DNA from: Dactylonectria macrodidyma
Taxonomy: Eukaryota; Ascomycota; Sordariomycetes; Hypocreales; Nectriaceae
Direction of reading: 5' to 3'
Length of the DNA stretch: 64,000 nt
Assembly: GCA_020744425.1 (NCBI GenBank)
Contig: JAGMUV010000003.1
Span: 2,914,001 to 2,978,000 of the forward strand
The first letter of the stretch is position 1. Each line of letters starts with the position of its first letter. Made by a program: the position numbers and the translations under genes. Shown here one piece after another: positions 37,253-47,494 of this stretch. The notes under the pieces were generated by a model, which was not told where the DNA came from, ran no database searches, and saw only the letters and a program-made list of their open reading frames with translations.

Positions 37253-38025
37253 TGATGCGACTGCTGTTGTGACATTTGAGACATCTTCAAGGGGGATGAG
37301 AGAGTGGGCAGTGGGAAGGCTGGAGTTTTAGTTTTGCTTTCTTAATACCCGAATTGGGGGATCTTGCATGCCCTGGCGCTAGGGATTTGAATTTCTTCTG
37401 AGAGTTACTAGACGAGCATGGCCATTGGTTTTGTTTCTGGACATGATGTGGAAAAGGAATAGTGCTGTACAAAGCTTGTGTATAGATGTAACAGTACCAA
37501 TGGCATGAGCATTGACCATATCTTCAAAGCAAAGCAGGGCTATAGAGTGATCCATGGTACAGTTTCCTGTGACGGTGGACCTTGTAATCAGTATGTCATT
37601 GATCTCACAGATGGAGCTTGAAGCTCTAGATGAGGTTTGATATGTGGAGAGGTTAATGCAAGTCGTGTGAGGCGGCCTGGGAGGCGCTAATGGCGTTAGA
37701 CGCCACCAATCCAGCCAATCACGTGGCTCCGCGACACGACCATCGGATCCTGGTCACATCGTGTCTCCGACCTTCATCCTACACGCGGCGAACCAAAAAG
37801 CAACGACCCTAGACGTCGTCGTCGACGCCTTCACAGCCTAAGCGGAACCGGACGAGCACAATCGACGCCGAACCAATTCGAGCCCGAAGCACAAAGGGCA
37901 GACGCTGCGCATCCCCGTTGGAAAAGCCATGAAGCGGCACCGCGCCAGCCTGCGCCCCGCGACGACAACCAAGTTCTCATGTGGATGGTGAAGTAAGCGT
38001 CAGGTTCAGGGTGAGCTTGAAGGCC
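37253..38025. other. CYK3 3' flank and MAU2 promoter
   Basis: About 770 bases between two plus-strand genes. A five-codon upstream frame, ATG at 37979 to TAA at 37996, lies 30 bases before the MAU2 start. No gene was seen. Confidence 0.6.
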
Positions 38026-41000
38026 ATGAGCTATCGCGGCCCGCAGGCCTTCCACGGCCAGGGCCAGCAGGGCCAGCAGCCGCCGATGCCGTCGCCGGCG
38101 GGAATCAACTCGTCGCCGACGTACATGGCGAGCAATGGCGCCAACGGCACCGTAGGGGGAACGGCAGGACGAGGGTTCCAGCAGGCGTACGGGAACCCTC
38201 AACAGCAGTATTATCCGGTCCAAGGGCAACAGCAGCAGCAGCAGCAGCAACAACAATACATATCTCAGCTCCAACAACAGCAGATGGCGCAGTTTGGCGG
38301 CATGGCGTTCCAGGGTTTCGATGCTGGTGGGCAGTCCTTCGCAGGAGGTGGACATCCCCAAATGCACCAGCAGGCTGCGGCGTCGCAATACGTGTCTCCA
38401 GCAAATCTGTGGCAGCAGCAACAGCAGCAGCAAGCGCAACAACAGCCATCGCCTCGGCAGCAGATGGTGTACCAGCAGCATTTCCAGCACCAACAGCACA
38501 CACCTCAAATGTACCCGAGCCACGTCGCGTCGCCACAACAGACACAGCAAAGGACACAGCATATGCCTTCGCCGCAGCCCAGACCGCCATCATTGCCGCA
38601 GCAGCAGGGGTATCAACTTCCGTCGCAGCAGCAACAGCAACAGCAGCATCAACAGTTCCAGCAGCCAGTGTCCAATCACCAGCACCATCAACAACATCAG
38701 CTACATCATCAGCCCCAACGAACGCCAGTGCAGCAAGCGAGTCAGCGACTTGCCCAACAACAAGGGCAGCAAACCATACAAAAGCCAGTCAACCACCAGC
38801 TGCCCCAGCAAACCGCTCAAAACGTGCCCATGGCGACTCAGCCGACGCAGCAACCCGTATACAAACCCGACCCAGAACCCGTACCCGAGCCAGTTCCCGA
38901 ACCCATTCCCGTACCCGTCCACGTCCCTGAGCCGGTGCAACAGCTGCCACCACAACAACCTATCCAACACTACGTAAATTTACAAGACATACAACAGCTG
39001 CCCCCACCTCCACCAACAGCAGTGAACCTATCCCCGAGCACCCTAATAGAGCCCCCAGTGCTTGATTCCATTCAGGTCCTTCCGCCACAGCTAGATTCTA
39101 TCACTGTCAAACCCGCGGACATCATGCTTAGCAAGGCGCCACCACCACAGAAGGCCGGGGCGGTTACCCCCCATGTGAAACCGAGCCCTCACTCCTCAGT
39201 CACCAACTCCCCAGCCCTCACAGCGAGATCACCCAGCATTACCAAAAAGTCGCCCGCCATCCCCCCGAAGCCGCGACCAGTCGACACCGTTCAGATGATG
39301 GTGGCGGTGGCGGAGGAGTGCTTTGACAAGGCGCGAGCTTCAGTGCACGACGTAGCGATGCATTTGGAGCCTGCTCGCGTGGACGAGTACCAAAACTTAA
39401 TCACGACGGGGTTGGCGTGCTTAGAGGCGTCTCTTCAGGGCAGCCGACTCTCTCCACGCCAGGAGGCCAGAATGCGGCTGAGATATGCCGCCGTACTTCT
39501 TGAGGAAACGGAGAACTTGATGGAAGCTGAGACGGCGCTAGCCAAGGGAATCACGCTTTGTGATAAGGTGTGTGCGTCCGATAGAGGTAGTTTATAGCCA
39601 GCTAACCAGGAGATGCAGCACCGCCTGTTCGATCTCAAGTATTGCATGCAGTACATCATGCTGAAAGTCTTGTTTCAGCGAAGCCACAAGGCTGCCTTGA
39701 ACGCTGTTGACCGTCACATTTCGGACTGTGAAGCGTAAGTTTCTCCTCTGGCTTTGTCGCGTCTCACACTGACTCACCTCTTTCTCAGCTTCAAGCATGT
39801 CCACTGGGTCTATGCGTTCAAGCTTCTCAAAGCCACCTTCTACATGGAAGTCGGACAAACGGCGGACGCCAGCGCCCTAGAGAACATTCGCTCCATCCAA
39901 GTCATCGCCAATACACGCGGCGACAACGCAATTAGCGCCTTTGCCTCGATTCTCGAGGGCCTTGCTCTTCTCAAAGCCTCCAAAGATGGTGGCAACATTG
40001 AAAAGGTCCAAACCTGCATCGCCCACGCTGCCAAGTTCCAGTTCGATCCGTCCGTCCACATCATCCAGCTCGACATGCTCACTCTCCTCCTCGACCTGAG
40101 CTCTAGCATCAATCAGCAGAGCCCAGACGTGACTTCCCAGAAGCTAAAGTCACTGCAAAAGAGGCTTGATGAGTGCGGCGACTGGCACAATGTCAAGGCA
40201 GATTTCCTCGTCCCGATCAAAAAGCAACCGTCGACAGCGCAGACAATTAGCGCCGATACGGCAGCCATTATCCGGGGAGGAGACAGTAATATGTCATCCG
40301 ACTTCCTAGTCCTATCGTTCATGACGAAAATGGAACTGACGTCGCTTGTGTAAGCTTTACCCCGGTGCTCTTGTTTCACTACATCTTCTAACTTGTCTCC
40401 AGGTTCACCTTCAGTGGTTTAACGAATTTACACAGATTATCCACCCAGACTACCAAGTCGGCCGGGCTTTGGCTGGAAGGACTCAAAATTCTCGATACCT
40501 GTGAGTGCATCCTCCTTCAATACAATTAGGGGTGGCTACTAACGTATCAGGGGATGCCACAACCGCTGGGATCCGATATGGCCCGTCGACCTCGCTACAA
40601 GAGGCGATCAGACAACGCGAGTGGCGAATTGAGGCCCAGGCTTATCTCAACATACTACTAGGGCTGCTCGCGGCCAGTCACTGCCAATGGGACACGGTCA
40701 GACAATTCATGGCGAAACTGGAAACTCTCATTACACCATCTACGCAGAGCATCCTACGATTGCTCTCCATCTATCTATCCGGTGTATGCTACCAAGGCAC
40801 AGGAGACCTCCAGAGCGCTATGGCTGTGTTCCGAAACCCGTTGTTCAACATCTCGCAACGTGGTACGGGCATCAAGGCCGCGCACCGAGAGATGGCCCTA
40901 CTAGCGGGCCTAAACCGACTTTGGATTATGCAGGACCCTTCTCAGCGCGACGACACGGAGACTCTTGAGCTGATCGAGGAGCTTCAACCCCTGTGCATCG

Positions 41001-41386
41001 CACACCCTAATCTTGACTTGCGCACAGTTTGGCATAACGTGATGGCTGCCCTCGTCACCGAGCCTCCGCAACAACTGAACCAACGAAAGCAGCACATCCA
41101 AGCTGCTATGGGTGGATCCAGGGTCACGAACAATATCCTAGGCGCTGCTGTGACGCTGGCTATTATGAGAAGCCGGCTGTTCGAGAACGTCGTTGGCGAA
41201 CAGGCCTTGAAGAGCGCGTTGGCAGCCGCCAAGCAGGCGCATCGCAGCGGCAACGTGCTGTGGCAGAGCGTCGCAGACGGTATGCTGGCGCAGTCGTACG
41301 AGGTGCAAGGCCAACACGAGGAGGCGGCTCGGGAGTGGAACAAGGCGACAAAGGAGGCGAAGGAAGCATTTTACGGGCGTTGCTAA
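38026..41386 (+). CDS. MAU2: Cohesin loading factor MAU2/SCC4 with glutamine-rich N-terminus
   Basis: Five exons: 38026-39567, 39610-39734, 39789-40349, 40403-40500 and 40551-41386, giving 1053 residues. MAU2/SCC4 binds the HEAT protein NIPBL/SCC2, and together they load cohesin on chromatin. Residues about 1-420 are low complexity: poly-Gln runs (residues 66-90 and many later), then an EPVPEP stretch near residues 285-305. The family part starts at about residue 425 (DTVQMMVAVAEECFDKARASVHDVAM) and continues as helical TPR-like hairpins (RMRLRYAAVLLEETENLMEAETALAKGITLCDK, LFDLKYCMQYIMLKVLFQRS, YAFKLLKATFYMEVG, WLEGLKILDTWDATTA). The start ATG (MSYRGPQAFHG) is the first in frame; upstream codons in that frame lack ATG. 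Intron 1 is only 42 bp, with in-frame joining and a GCTAAC branch-like site. Assigned from the helical block and overall layout. Confidence 0.88.
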
Positions 41387-41766
41387 GAAGAGGCGCTATT
41401 GCGGACTTGGCGTTGAGGCATGGTCTTTTGCCACAAGAAAAAGGAACTTTTTTGATGATTGTATACCAGAGACTTGGGATATATGTGGGCTGTAAGATAC
41501 CTGACCGCATCATTTGAGTGGTCTCATCTTTGTTGGGTGTGAATAATTAGATACGCGATGCGAGATCGCTTGGTTTGGCCCCGTCAATAGGCCTAGTTAA
41601 TTTACCTGGCTGACTCTGCTTGATTCGAGTTTGGTGAGCCCTAGTGAGCCTGAGATTGTCCTGGCCCCTAATAAGCCGATATGGCGATGATGTTGATATT
41701 CTTGTTGATGTTGAGGTGGATGTCTGAGAGGATTTGAGGATGTATGGGAGTCATGGGAGTCATGGC
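41387..41766. other. Convergent 3' intergenic region of MAU2 and SF3B4
   Basis: About 380 bases between convergent stops, so only 3' UTRs are expected. Nothing else was seen. Confidence 0.6.
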
Positions 41767-42955
41767 TCACCGGCGAGGGAACCCAGGGGGAGGCTGGAAA
41801 CCAGGAGGAGGCATGAAGCCAGGAGGCGCGGGAGGAGTGCCAGAAACTCCCGGAGCAGAGAATCCAGGCGGGGGGGCAGCTGGAAACCCCTGGGGCGGTG
41901 CAGTTCCGTTCGGCGGTCGGAAGCTTCCCGGGTGGAAGTCGGCCGGGTTGGTGTATCCGGCCTGGGCCTGGGGGGGTCTCGCTGGCAGACCGGAGGGCGC
42001 GGGGGGGAGAGGAGCAGAGCCTCGGCTATGGACCCCATGGGGTGGCGCTCCGTGTGCCGGTGCTCCGGCGTTGTACGAGGGTGGTCCGCGAGAGGGAGGC
42101 GCGAAGCCCGGGGGCATGCCCTGCTGGGGCGCGCCCATGGGAGGCATCCCCATGGCGGACGGGTCGAAGCCGGCCGGGGCGGGCGGCGCGGCGGAGGGCG
42201 GAGGCTGGAGGAAAGCCTGGGGTACGGGCTGGGCTTCGGGGGCGATGTTGCGCTTCTTGGCCTGCGAGGCCAGCTCTCGCTCGGCCTCGTCGCCGTGACG
42301 CTCGCCGCGGCCGTCCTTCTTGAAGGCGTACTGCACCGACACCTCCTTGCTCAGGATGTACTGGCCGTGCAGGTTGTTGATGGCCGCGTCACTGCTCTCG
42401 AAGTCGCCGTAGCTGACGAAGCCGAAGCCCTTGCTGGCGCCGCTCTCCTCGCGGGCGACCTTAGGCAGGCTCAGCAGGGGGCCGAAGCGGCTGAAGGTGT
42501 CATAGAGGATCTTCTCGTCGACCATGGCGTCGAGGTTGCCGATGAAGAGCTCGGCGCCCACCTCGGCGGCCTTCTGCTTGTCGGCGCTGGCCTTGTTGAC
42601 GCGCAGCGACTTGCCGTACAGCTTGACGCCGTTCATGACATTGGCCGCGTACTCAGCGTCGGTCGGCGTGCGGAACTCGACGAAGCCGAAGCCCTGGTGC
42701 GTCTGCGTGACGCGGTCGCGCGGCATGTGGATGTTGTGGATGGGGCCCATTTGCAGCATGATCTCGTACACCATAGCCGATGTCGCGCGCTCGTCGATGT
42801 TTCCGATATAGACGGTCGCCTCCTTGTCCTGTTCCCTGGGGGGAAGAGTGTTAGCTGGTTCGGAATATGTTTGGCGCTCTGGCAGCAGCATCATGATAGC
42901 AGCCACGATGAACCGAGACGGGGATCGAGACTCACCAATGCCTATTTTGCGCCAT
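41767..42955 (-). CDS. SF3B4: Splicing factor 3B subunit 4 (SF3B4/Hsh49/SAP49)
   Basis: Two exons, 42955-42936 (20 nt) and 42835-41767, with a 100-bp intron; 362 residues. SF3B4 is a component of the U2 snRNP SF3b complex that contacts pre-mRNA near the branch site. Residues about 12-90 are RRM1 (ATVYIGNIDERAT, RNP1 HQGFGFVEF), and residues about 100-178 are RRM2 (AELFIGNLD, RNP1 SKGFGFVSY, KEVSVQYAFKKDGRGERHG). The linker KLYGKSLRVNKASADK and the block FGPLLSLPKVAR are strong family signatures. The tail from about residue 205 is Pro/Gly/Ala-rich, as in its orthologues. The tiny first exon encodes MAQNRHW, and the splice gives MAQNRHWEQDKEATVYIGN, which fits family N-termini. Very GC-rich third positions create a long open frame on the opposite strand, which is a shadow. 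It is divergent from TOM7. Confidence 0.96.
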
Positions 42956-43412
42956 CTTGCCGGTCCGTAAGAGGAAGCACACGCCTCCAAAATGAATTCC
43001 TTTCCAAAGTCAGAACCGAAAAACAAGCGTCGCCGTGTCAATCCGCAAGCCGTCGTCAAAAGGGCTGAGAAATCGCAGGCGAAGCTGTTCCGTGATGCTT
43101 GAACCTGAACCTGGAACAACCTGGAGCTCTCCCCAGAAATTTCGGCTGGTGGTTGGTCTAGATAGGCCCATGAGATGAGGTCGCGGGTCAATTTTGCCGG
43201 GGTTGATCCGGTTCGTCGTGCACGCCCGCCGGAGGCTCAACTTTTTCCTTGGTCCGATCCGGGGAAGATCGAAGGCCGAAATTTTTGGAGACGTTTTTGC
43301 GAGCCCATTTCATTGTTGGGATTCTCCATCAGCATCCTCACGATCATCAACGCCGCCTCCAGGACTTTGCCGTGTTTCGGATATTCGCAATTTCTCTCCG
43401 CCCACAGCCAAC
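42956..43412. other. Shared promoter region of SF3B4 and TOM7
   Basis: About 460 bases between divergent starts. No coding signal. The region must carry two compact core promoters. Confidence 0.65.
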
Positions 43413-43852
43413 ATGTTCGCCCTTTCCGAGGAGTCCAAGGTGCGCGCATTCTTCACTGTGGAACCCGCCCCGAGAATCGCATAGTTGGAGGTATTAACCG
43501 CTAGACTGTAGGAGCGCATCTCCAAGCTCATCGACGTCTCTCGTGTCGCTATTCACTAGTATGTCTTGAAGCTCTCTCACGTTTCCCTTTCGCCGTCACT
43601 GATTGCTAACTTGTTCCCCAGTGGCTATCTTCCCCTGATCCTCTACCTCGGTACGAAACGCATTCAAATATCAACGACATCTCATTGGACTCCCAGGACT
43701 AATTCGATACCAGGCTACACCCGCAGCGAGCCCCGACCTTCAGTCATCCGGTATGTCTCTCTTGTCCGTTGCGTGGCAGCGCATGGCCAGGCCTCCTCGT
43801 GTGCGAAGCTACTAACACTCGCGCGTGCAGCCTCCTCTCCCCCCTCTCCTAA
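43413..43852 (+). CDS. TOM7: Mitochondrial import receptor subunit TOM7
   Basis: Five exons, 43413-43439, 43512-43558, 43622-43650, 43714-43750 and 43831-43852, encode just 53 residues. TOM7 is a small tail-anchored outer-membrane subunit that modulates assembly and stability of the TOM translocase. The protein starts MFALSEESKERISK, has one hydrophobic span (IHYGYLPLILYLGYT) and ends RPSVIRLLSPLS. Yeast Tom7 carries the same landmarks (SDESKERISK, HYGWIPFVLYLGW and the LLSPL end), so identity is firm despite size. Introns are 72, 63, 63 and 80 bp, all GT...AG, and every junction keeps frame. Single-exon scans cannot see this gene. It follows SF3B4 on the opposite strand and precedes the mitochondrial carrier. 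Confidence 0.95.
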
Positions 43853-44385
43853 ATGCGAGAGATCGACAATGCGACAGACCATCTAGTGTAAATTATCTTG
43901 AAGGAAGACGTGGGGAGGGACAACTCCACCAGCATTCATGGCGTTGGGATATATGATAATGGATGGCCGAGATCCGACGTATGCTTAGGAGAGGTTGGCT
44001 GGACGGGAACGAAACACTGTATCATCACGCAAAACAAGACCAGAAATGCACGTCAAAAAATGACAAAAAAGCCACTCTTGATTCTCCATATTTTGCTCGA
44101 CTCCAAACAAATGATTCCCTCAGGCTCTGCTACGTGGAGTTGTCCCGGCCAGCTTCGGCAGATATGTCCGTGTGACGTCGGTGCCCGGAAGCTTGGTGCT
44201 AGCCTGACGACGGGGCAAGAGCTCCGATAAAAATCGAGATGGTCGGCTTCGTCAACCACAAGCCGAGTCGCCGTCTCCACGATTTCTCTCCTCTTTCTCT
44301 CCGTCCCTCACTCACTTTCTCACTATATTCTCACTGCACTCTCTTCGCACAATGTGACTGAAGCTATAACCCCATTCTGTACTTT
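43853..44385. other. TOM7 3' flank and carrier promoter
   Basis: About 530 bases between two plus-strand genes. The last 120 bases before the carrier start are C/T-rich, as in a fungal leader. No gene was seen. Confidence 0.6.
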
Positions 44386-45384
44386 ATGCCCGACCTCAAC
44401 CATGCGGGTCTCTCCCCCGCCGTCATCGAGTCCCTCGCCGGCCTCAGCGCCGGCACCGTCGCAACATTAGTCGTGCACCCACTGGACATTGTCAAGACTC
44501 GCATGCAAAGTGTGTGAAATTCTCGTCTCCCGCGATTCTTCTCCCAGTTTCAAGATACAAGGCTAACTCATGAAACCCGTTTAGTCTACCGCAGCTCGAT
44601 GCCCTCGGCGGTGCGTCCGACGACCATCTCGCTGCTGCGGTCTCTGACGGCCAACCCAAAGCCGCTCGCATCGCTATATCGCGGCCTAACGCCCAATCTC
44701 GTCGGAAACGCGTCTAGCTGGGCGTCCTTCTTCTTCTTCAAGTCGCGCTTCGAGCGCGCTCTCGCCGCGTATCAGGGCCGCCCGCGTCCATCAGCCGGCG
44801 ACTACTTCGCGGCAAGCGCCCTCTCCGGCGCCGCGACGACGGCGCTGACCAACCCAGTCTGGGTTCTCAAAACGCGGATGGTGTCATCGGACCTCGGCGC
44901 GGCCGGCGCTTACCCGTCAATGCTGGCCGGCGCGCGCGCCATCATGGCCTCCGAGGGCCCGCGCGGCTTCTACCGCGGCCTCGGCGTCTCGCTCATCGGC
45001 GTCTCGCACGGCGCCGTGCAGTTCGCCGTGTACGAGCCGGCCAAGCGCTGGTACTTCGCTCGCCGCCTGCGCCTACACGGCATCGACGAGACGGCGCCCA
45101 TGGTCCCCGAGGCCACCGTCGCCTTGTCCAGCGCCGCCAAGCTGGTCGCCGGTGCCGTCACGTATCCGTACCAGGTGCTACGCAGCCGACTGCAAAACTA
45201 CGAGGCCGAGGCCAGGTTCGGACGCGGATTCCGCGGCGTCGTGACAAGGATCTGGGTCGAGGAGGGCATAACGGGCTTCTATCGCGGCTTGGTTCCCGGG
45301 GTGGTGAGGGTCATGCCCGCCACCTGGGTCACGTTTTTGGTCTATGAGAACGTCAAGTATTATCTACCCAGGTGGATAGCTTAG
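44386..45384 (+). CDS. FLX1: Mitochondrial carrier, FLX1/folate-FAD carrier type
   Basis: Two exons, 44386-44509 and 44585-45384, with a 75-bp intron; 307 residues, the size of a standard six-helix carrier. The three repeat signatures are PLDIVKTRMQ (residues about 32-41), PVWVLKTRM (about 132-140) and YPYQVLRSRLQ (about 239-249). Each is followed by G(F)YRGL-type motifs. A Trp replaces the acidic residue in the second motif, as in the SLC25A32/Flx1 and NAD/pyrimidine group. The block SLYRGLTPNLVGNASSWASFFFFKS and GVSHGAVQFAVYE also fit the FAD/folate carriers. Transport of FAD across the inner membrane is the inferred role; substrate cannot be settled by eye. Coding GC is high at third positions. 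Assignment to the carrier superfamily is certain, FLX1 likely. Confidence 0.9.
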
Positions 45385-45705
45385 GAGAACTGGGTCGAAG
45401 ACACAATCCATGCTTCATCGACTACTCATCGAGTTCGCGGTCGGGTTAGTCAGTGCAATAGTGTAGACAAGCAGAACAGGACAGCAGATGAGCCTAAACC
45501 AGTCTGAGTCGATGAAGCAATCTAATTTCTCTTCGGCGCCTATGGGAGCAATCAGATGTCCATGAGTAGTTGCCATATCCCCACAGTGTTTTTGTTACCG
45601 CCAAACCCACTTGCTGTACCCGCAAAGGACAAGTCCACGTCTCCCTAAAACTTGTCTGGCTCAATGACTCTCCAAGTCTTATAAGACACGTTCTGGACCC
45701 TGCAA
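45385..45705. other. Convergent 3' region, carrier and small Cys-rich gene
   Basis: About 320 bases between convergent stops. No feature seen. Confidence 0.5.
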
Positions 45706-45954
45706 TCATTCAGACTGGGTCACTCTCTCCATTTCCTCTCGCTCTCTCTCCTCTCGCTCCTTCCTCTCTCTCTCTCTCTTTCTCCTCCTGCAGACCTTGC
45801 AGTTCTCTTCGCCGACATACTCAGTCTCGTTCTTGTAGGTCTGCTCGCACGTCTCACCTCTCCGGCTCGGAGGGCACACGTCAGTCTCCATGACCTCGCC
45901 GGTTCGCCTCTGGCATACTGTGCAGTCTAGCCGTGTGAGAACTGTGTGGCACAT
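45706..45954 (-). CDS. Small cysteine-rich protein A, putative metal-binding
   Basis: A single-exon 82-residue frame. I do not recognise a named family. It contains seven cysteines: Cys2, a CxxC pair at 11 and 14, Cys27, Cys36, and a second CxxC pair at 52 and 55. It ends in a highly charged tail (RRRKRERERKEREEREREE), probably a helix. There is no signal peptide, so a cytosolic or nuclear site is inferred, and the CxxC pairs suggest zinc binding. The case that it is a real gene rests on a second minus-strand frame 1.2 kb upstream of it with the same cysteine spacing (C2-x8-C-x2-C-x12-C, and C-x15-C-x2-C) and the same YVxEExC block. Its coding tail lies over a CT-rich repeat, so part of the charge may be simple-sequence in origin. 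Confidence 0.6.
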   Translation of the reverse strand: MCHTVLTRLDCTVCQRRTGEVMETDVCPPSRRGETCEQTYKNETEYVGEENCKVCRRRKRERERKEREEREREEMERVTQSE

Positions 45955-47131
45955 TTTCCTTCACGTTGTAGTTCGAATTGTGTGTTGTTCTTGGGTAGAA
46001 TATTGTAGGGAGTGTCCGAGGAGTGGGTTAGGGCTTTAGTTGCCGTTTGAGAAAACAGGGAGAGGACTTCAAGGGCTTATATGGCTGTTAGTCCAGAGTG
46101 ATTCTGTTCAAGTGTGCGGTGATATGACAGCTTGAGTGACACTGTGTCACAAGTCGAGTACTTGGTAAGCTTGTGGTAGTAGAGGAAAGAAGTTCAACTT
46201 GCTCTGCCAGGATGAGGTTCTAAGTACCAGAGATGCCTCACCGGATTCACAACAGTTAGTAATTGTTGATTCATTTCGCATGGTAATAATGGAAATGCAG
46301 GGGAGGCAACCGGACAATGAAGTTCCGCATCTCGTCGAGCCATTCACGCGGTCTGTCCTTAGTTTCGAGTAATTCTATTGGCACAGCCTGAATCACGTAG
46401 CCTCACTTATTCTCAAATCTCAAATGGTTACTAGTGCATAGCAATAGGCTACCAGCCTGACTACAACATAATTGGTTAAGGAAAGCACCCCCTAATCTCT
46501 GCCTTGGATATTGTGCCCTCTGCCACAACGCTTGCCACAGCAGCATTGACGACGTCATGAGTGCTTAATCTGCATTGGTTTCTTCACAGCCGAACGATCT
46601 GTTGTACTCATATGCTATTCATATTATTGTTCGGACGTTCTTTGAGAGAATTGACGGTCTAGGGGGGGGGGGGGGGGGACTGTGTGATGTTGCATAATCA
46701 GTTCTGTGCGAATGGCGACACTCTCGAGTCCTACCTAGCCCAAGAGATCGGCGCGAAAGCGAGATGCACCCCAAATTCAGTTTGAGGTGTGATTGGGCTC
46801 TTCTGTGCTAGCTACCTTCATCATATGGTGCGCAGATATCTTGGGTACTACACCTTTTGTGCTACCACAACCTGGTTGCTTAGTCCTATCCATGCATGTT
46901 ATAGGAACGTGATATATCTATGATGTGAAAAGAGGCTGGACCACGTTTTATTCTCCGTTTCATTCATTAATGAGAAGATACCTAGCTATTTAACTATCCA
47001 CCAACAGTTCGTTCATCACTTGTCTCTCCCAAAGCTGCAAAACAAAACGCATATTCGCTGACGTCAAGGACTCTCCGCCCATACCACACCCGAACACCTC
47101 TTGATCCATCCACAATGCAACCCCTCGGAGA
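45955..47131. other. Spacer between the two Cys-rich genes
   Basis: About 1.2 kb, AT-richer than the housekeeping block. It should hold the promoter of protein A and the 3' end of protein B. The main landmark is the 17-base G run at 46662-46678. No coding signal seen. Confidence 0.5.
46662..46678. repeat. Homopolymer run of 17 G
   Basis: Seventeen uninterrupted G bases in intergenic DNA, the longest homopolymer noticed in the window. Length may be unreliable in sequencing. Confidence 0.95.
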
Positions 47132-47362
47132 TCACATCTGTTTTTTCTGCTTCCTTCTAATCCTCTTGGCTTCCCTGCTACATCTACCGCAATCTTCCTC
47201 TGGGACATAGAAGGCAACCTTGATTTCCTCCAAAACACACGAGTCGTCGACAAAGCCGGTCACCGTGTTGAGCACAGGCTGACACGTGTCAACCTTGGTC
47301 TCGACGTTCAATAGGGCGTCGCACCTCTTGCAACACGTCTTTTTGATGCTCTCGGTACACAT
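47132..47362 (-). CDS. Small cysteine-rich protein B, putative metal-binding
   Basis: The start is set at 47362 (MCTESIKK), giving 76 residues. The open frame reaches back to an upstream Met at 47494 (120 residues), but those 44 residues are Ser/Thr/Gln-rich and have no counterpart in protein A, so they look like leader. From 47362 the cysteines sit at 2, 10, 11, 14, 27, 42, 58 and 61. Cys2, 11, 14 and 27 have exactly the positions found in protein A, and C42-x15-C58-x2-C61 repeats its last three. VETKVDTC and YVPEEDC match VMETDVC and YVGEENC there. A basic tail follows (REAKRIRRKQKKQM). No signal peptide. The most likely class is a zinc-binding small protein; its function is unknown. The 120-residue form remains possible. 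Confidence 0.6.
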   Translation of the reverse strand: MCTESIKKTCCKRCDALLNVETKVDTCQPVLNTVTGFVDDSCVLEEIKVAFYVPEEDCGRCSREAKRIRRKQKKQM

Positions 47363-47494
47363 TTGGAAGCGTATGGCTAACTGTTGGTTGGTGGTGGATG
47401 TGGCACGTGAGCGCGCTTGGGTGTTGGTTGGTGGTTGTTTGGACTGATGTGATGACGTCGTGTCGAGAAGAGCAGAGGGGTATGAGTCGGCCAT

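Noticed and set aside
38409..38930. Alanine/serine-rich frames over the Q-rich part of MAU2
   Set aside because: These are alternative frames of CAG/CAA repeats and end where the repeats end.
41734..43068. 444-codon plus-strand frame over SF3B4
   Set aside because: It is the antisense shadow of a GC-rich gene: composition is Arg/Gly/Ala repeats, while the minus strand encodes two complete RRMs.
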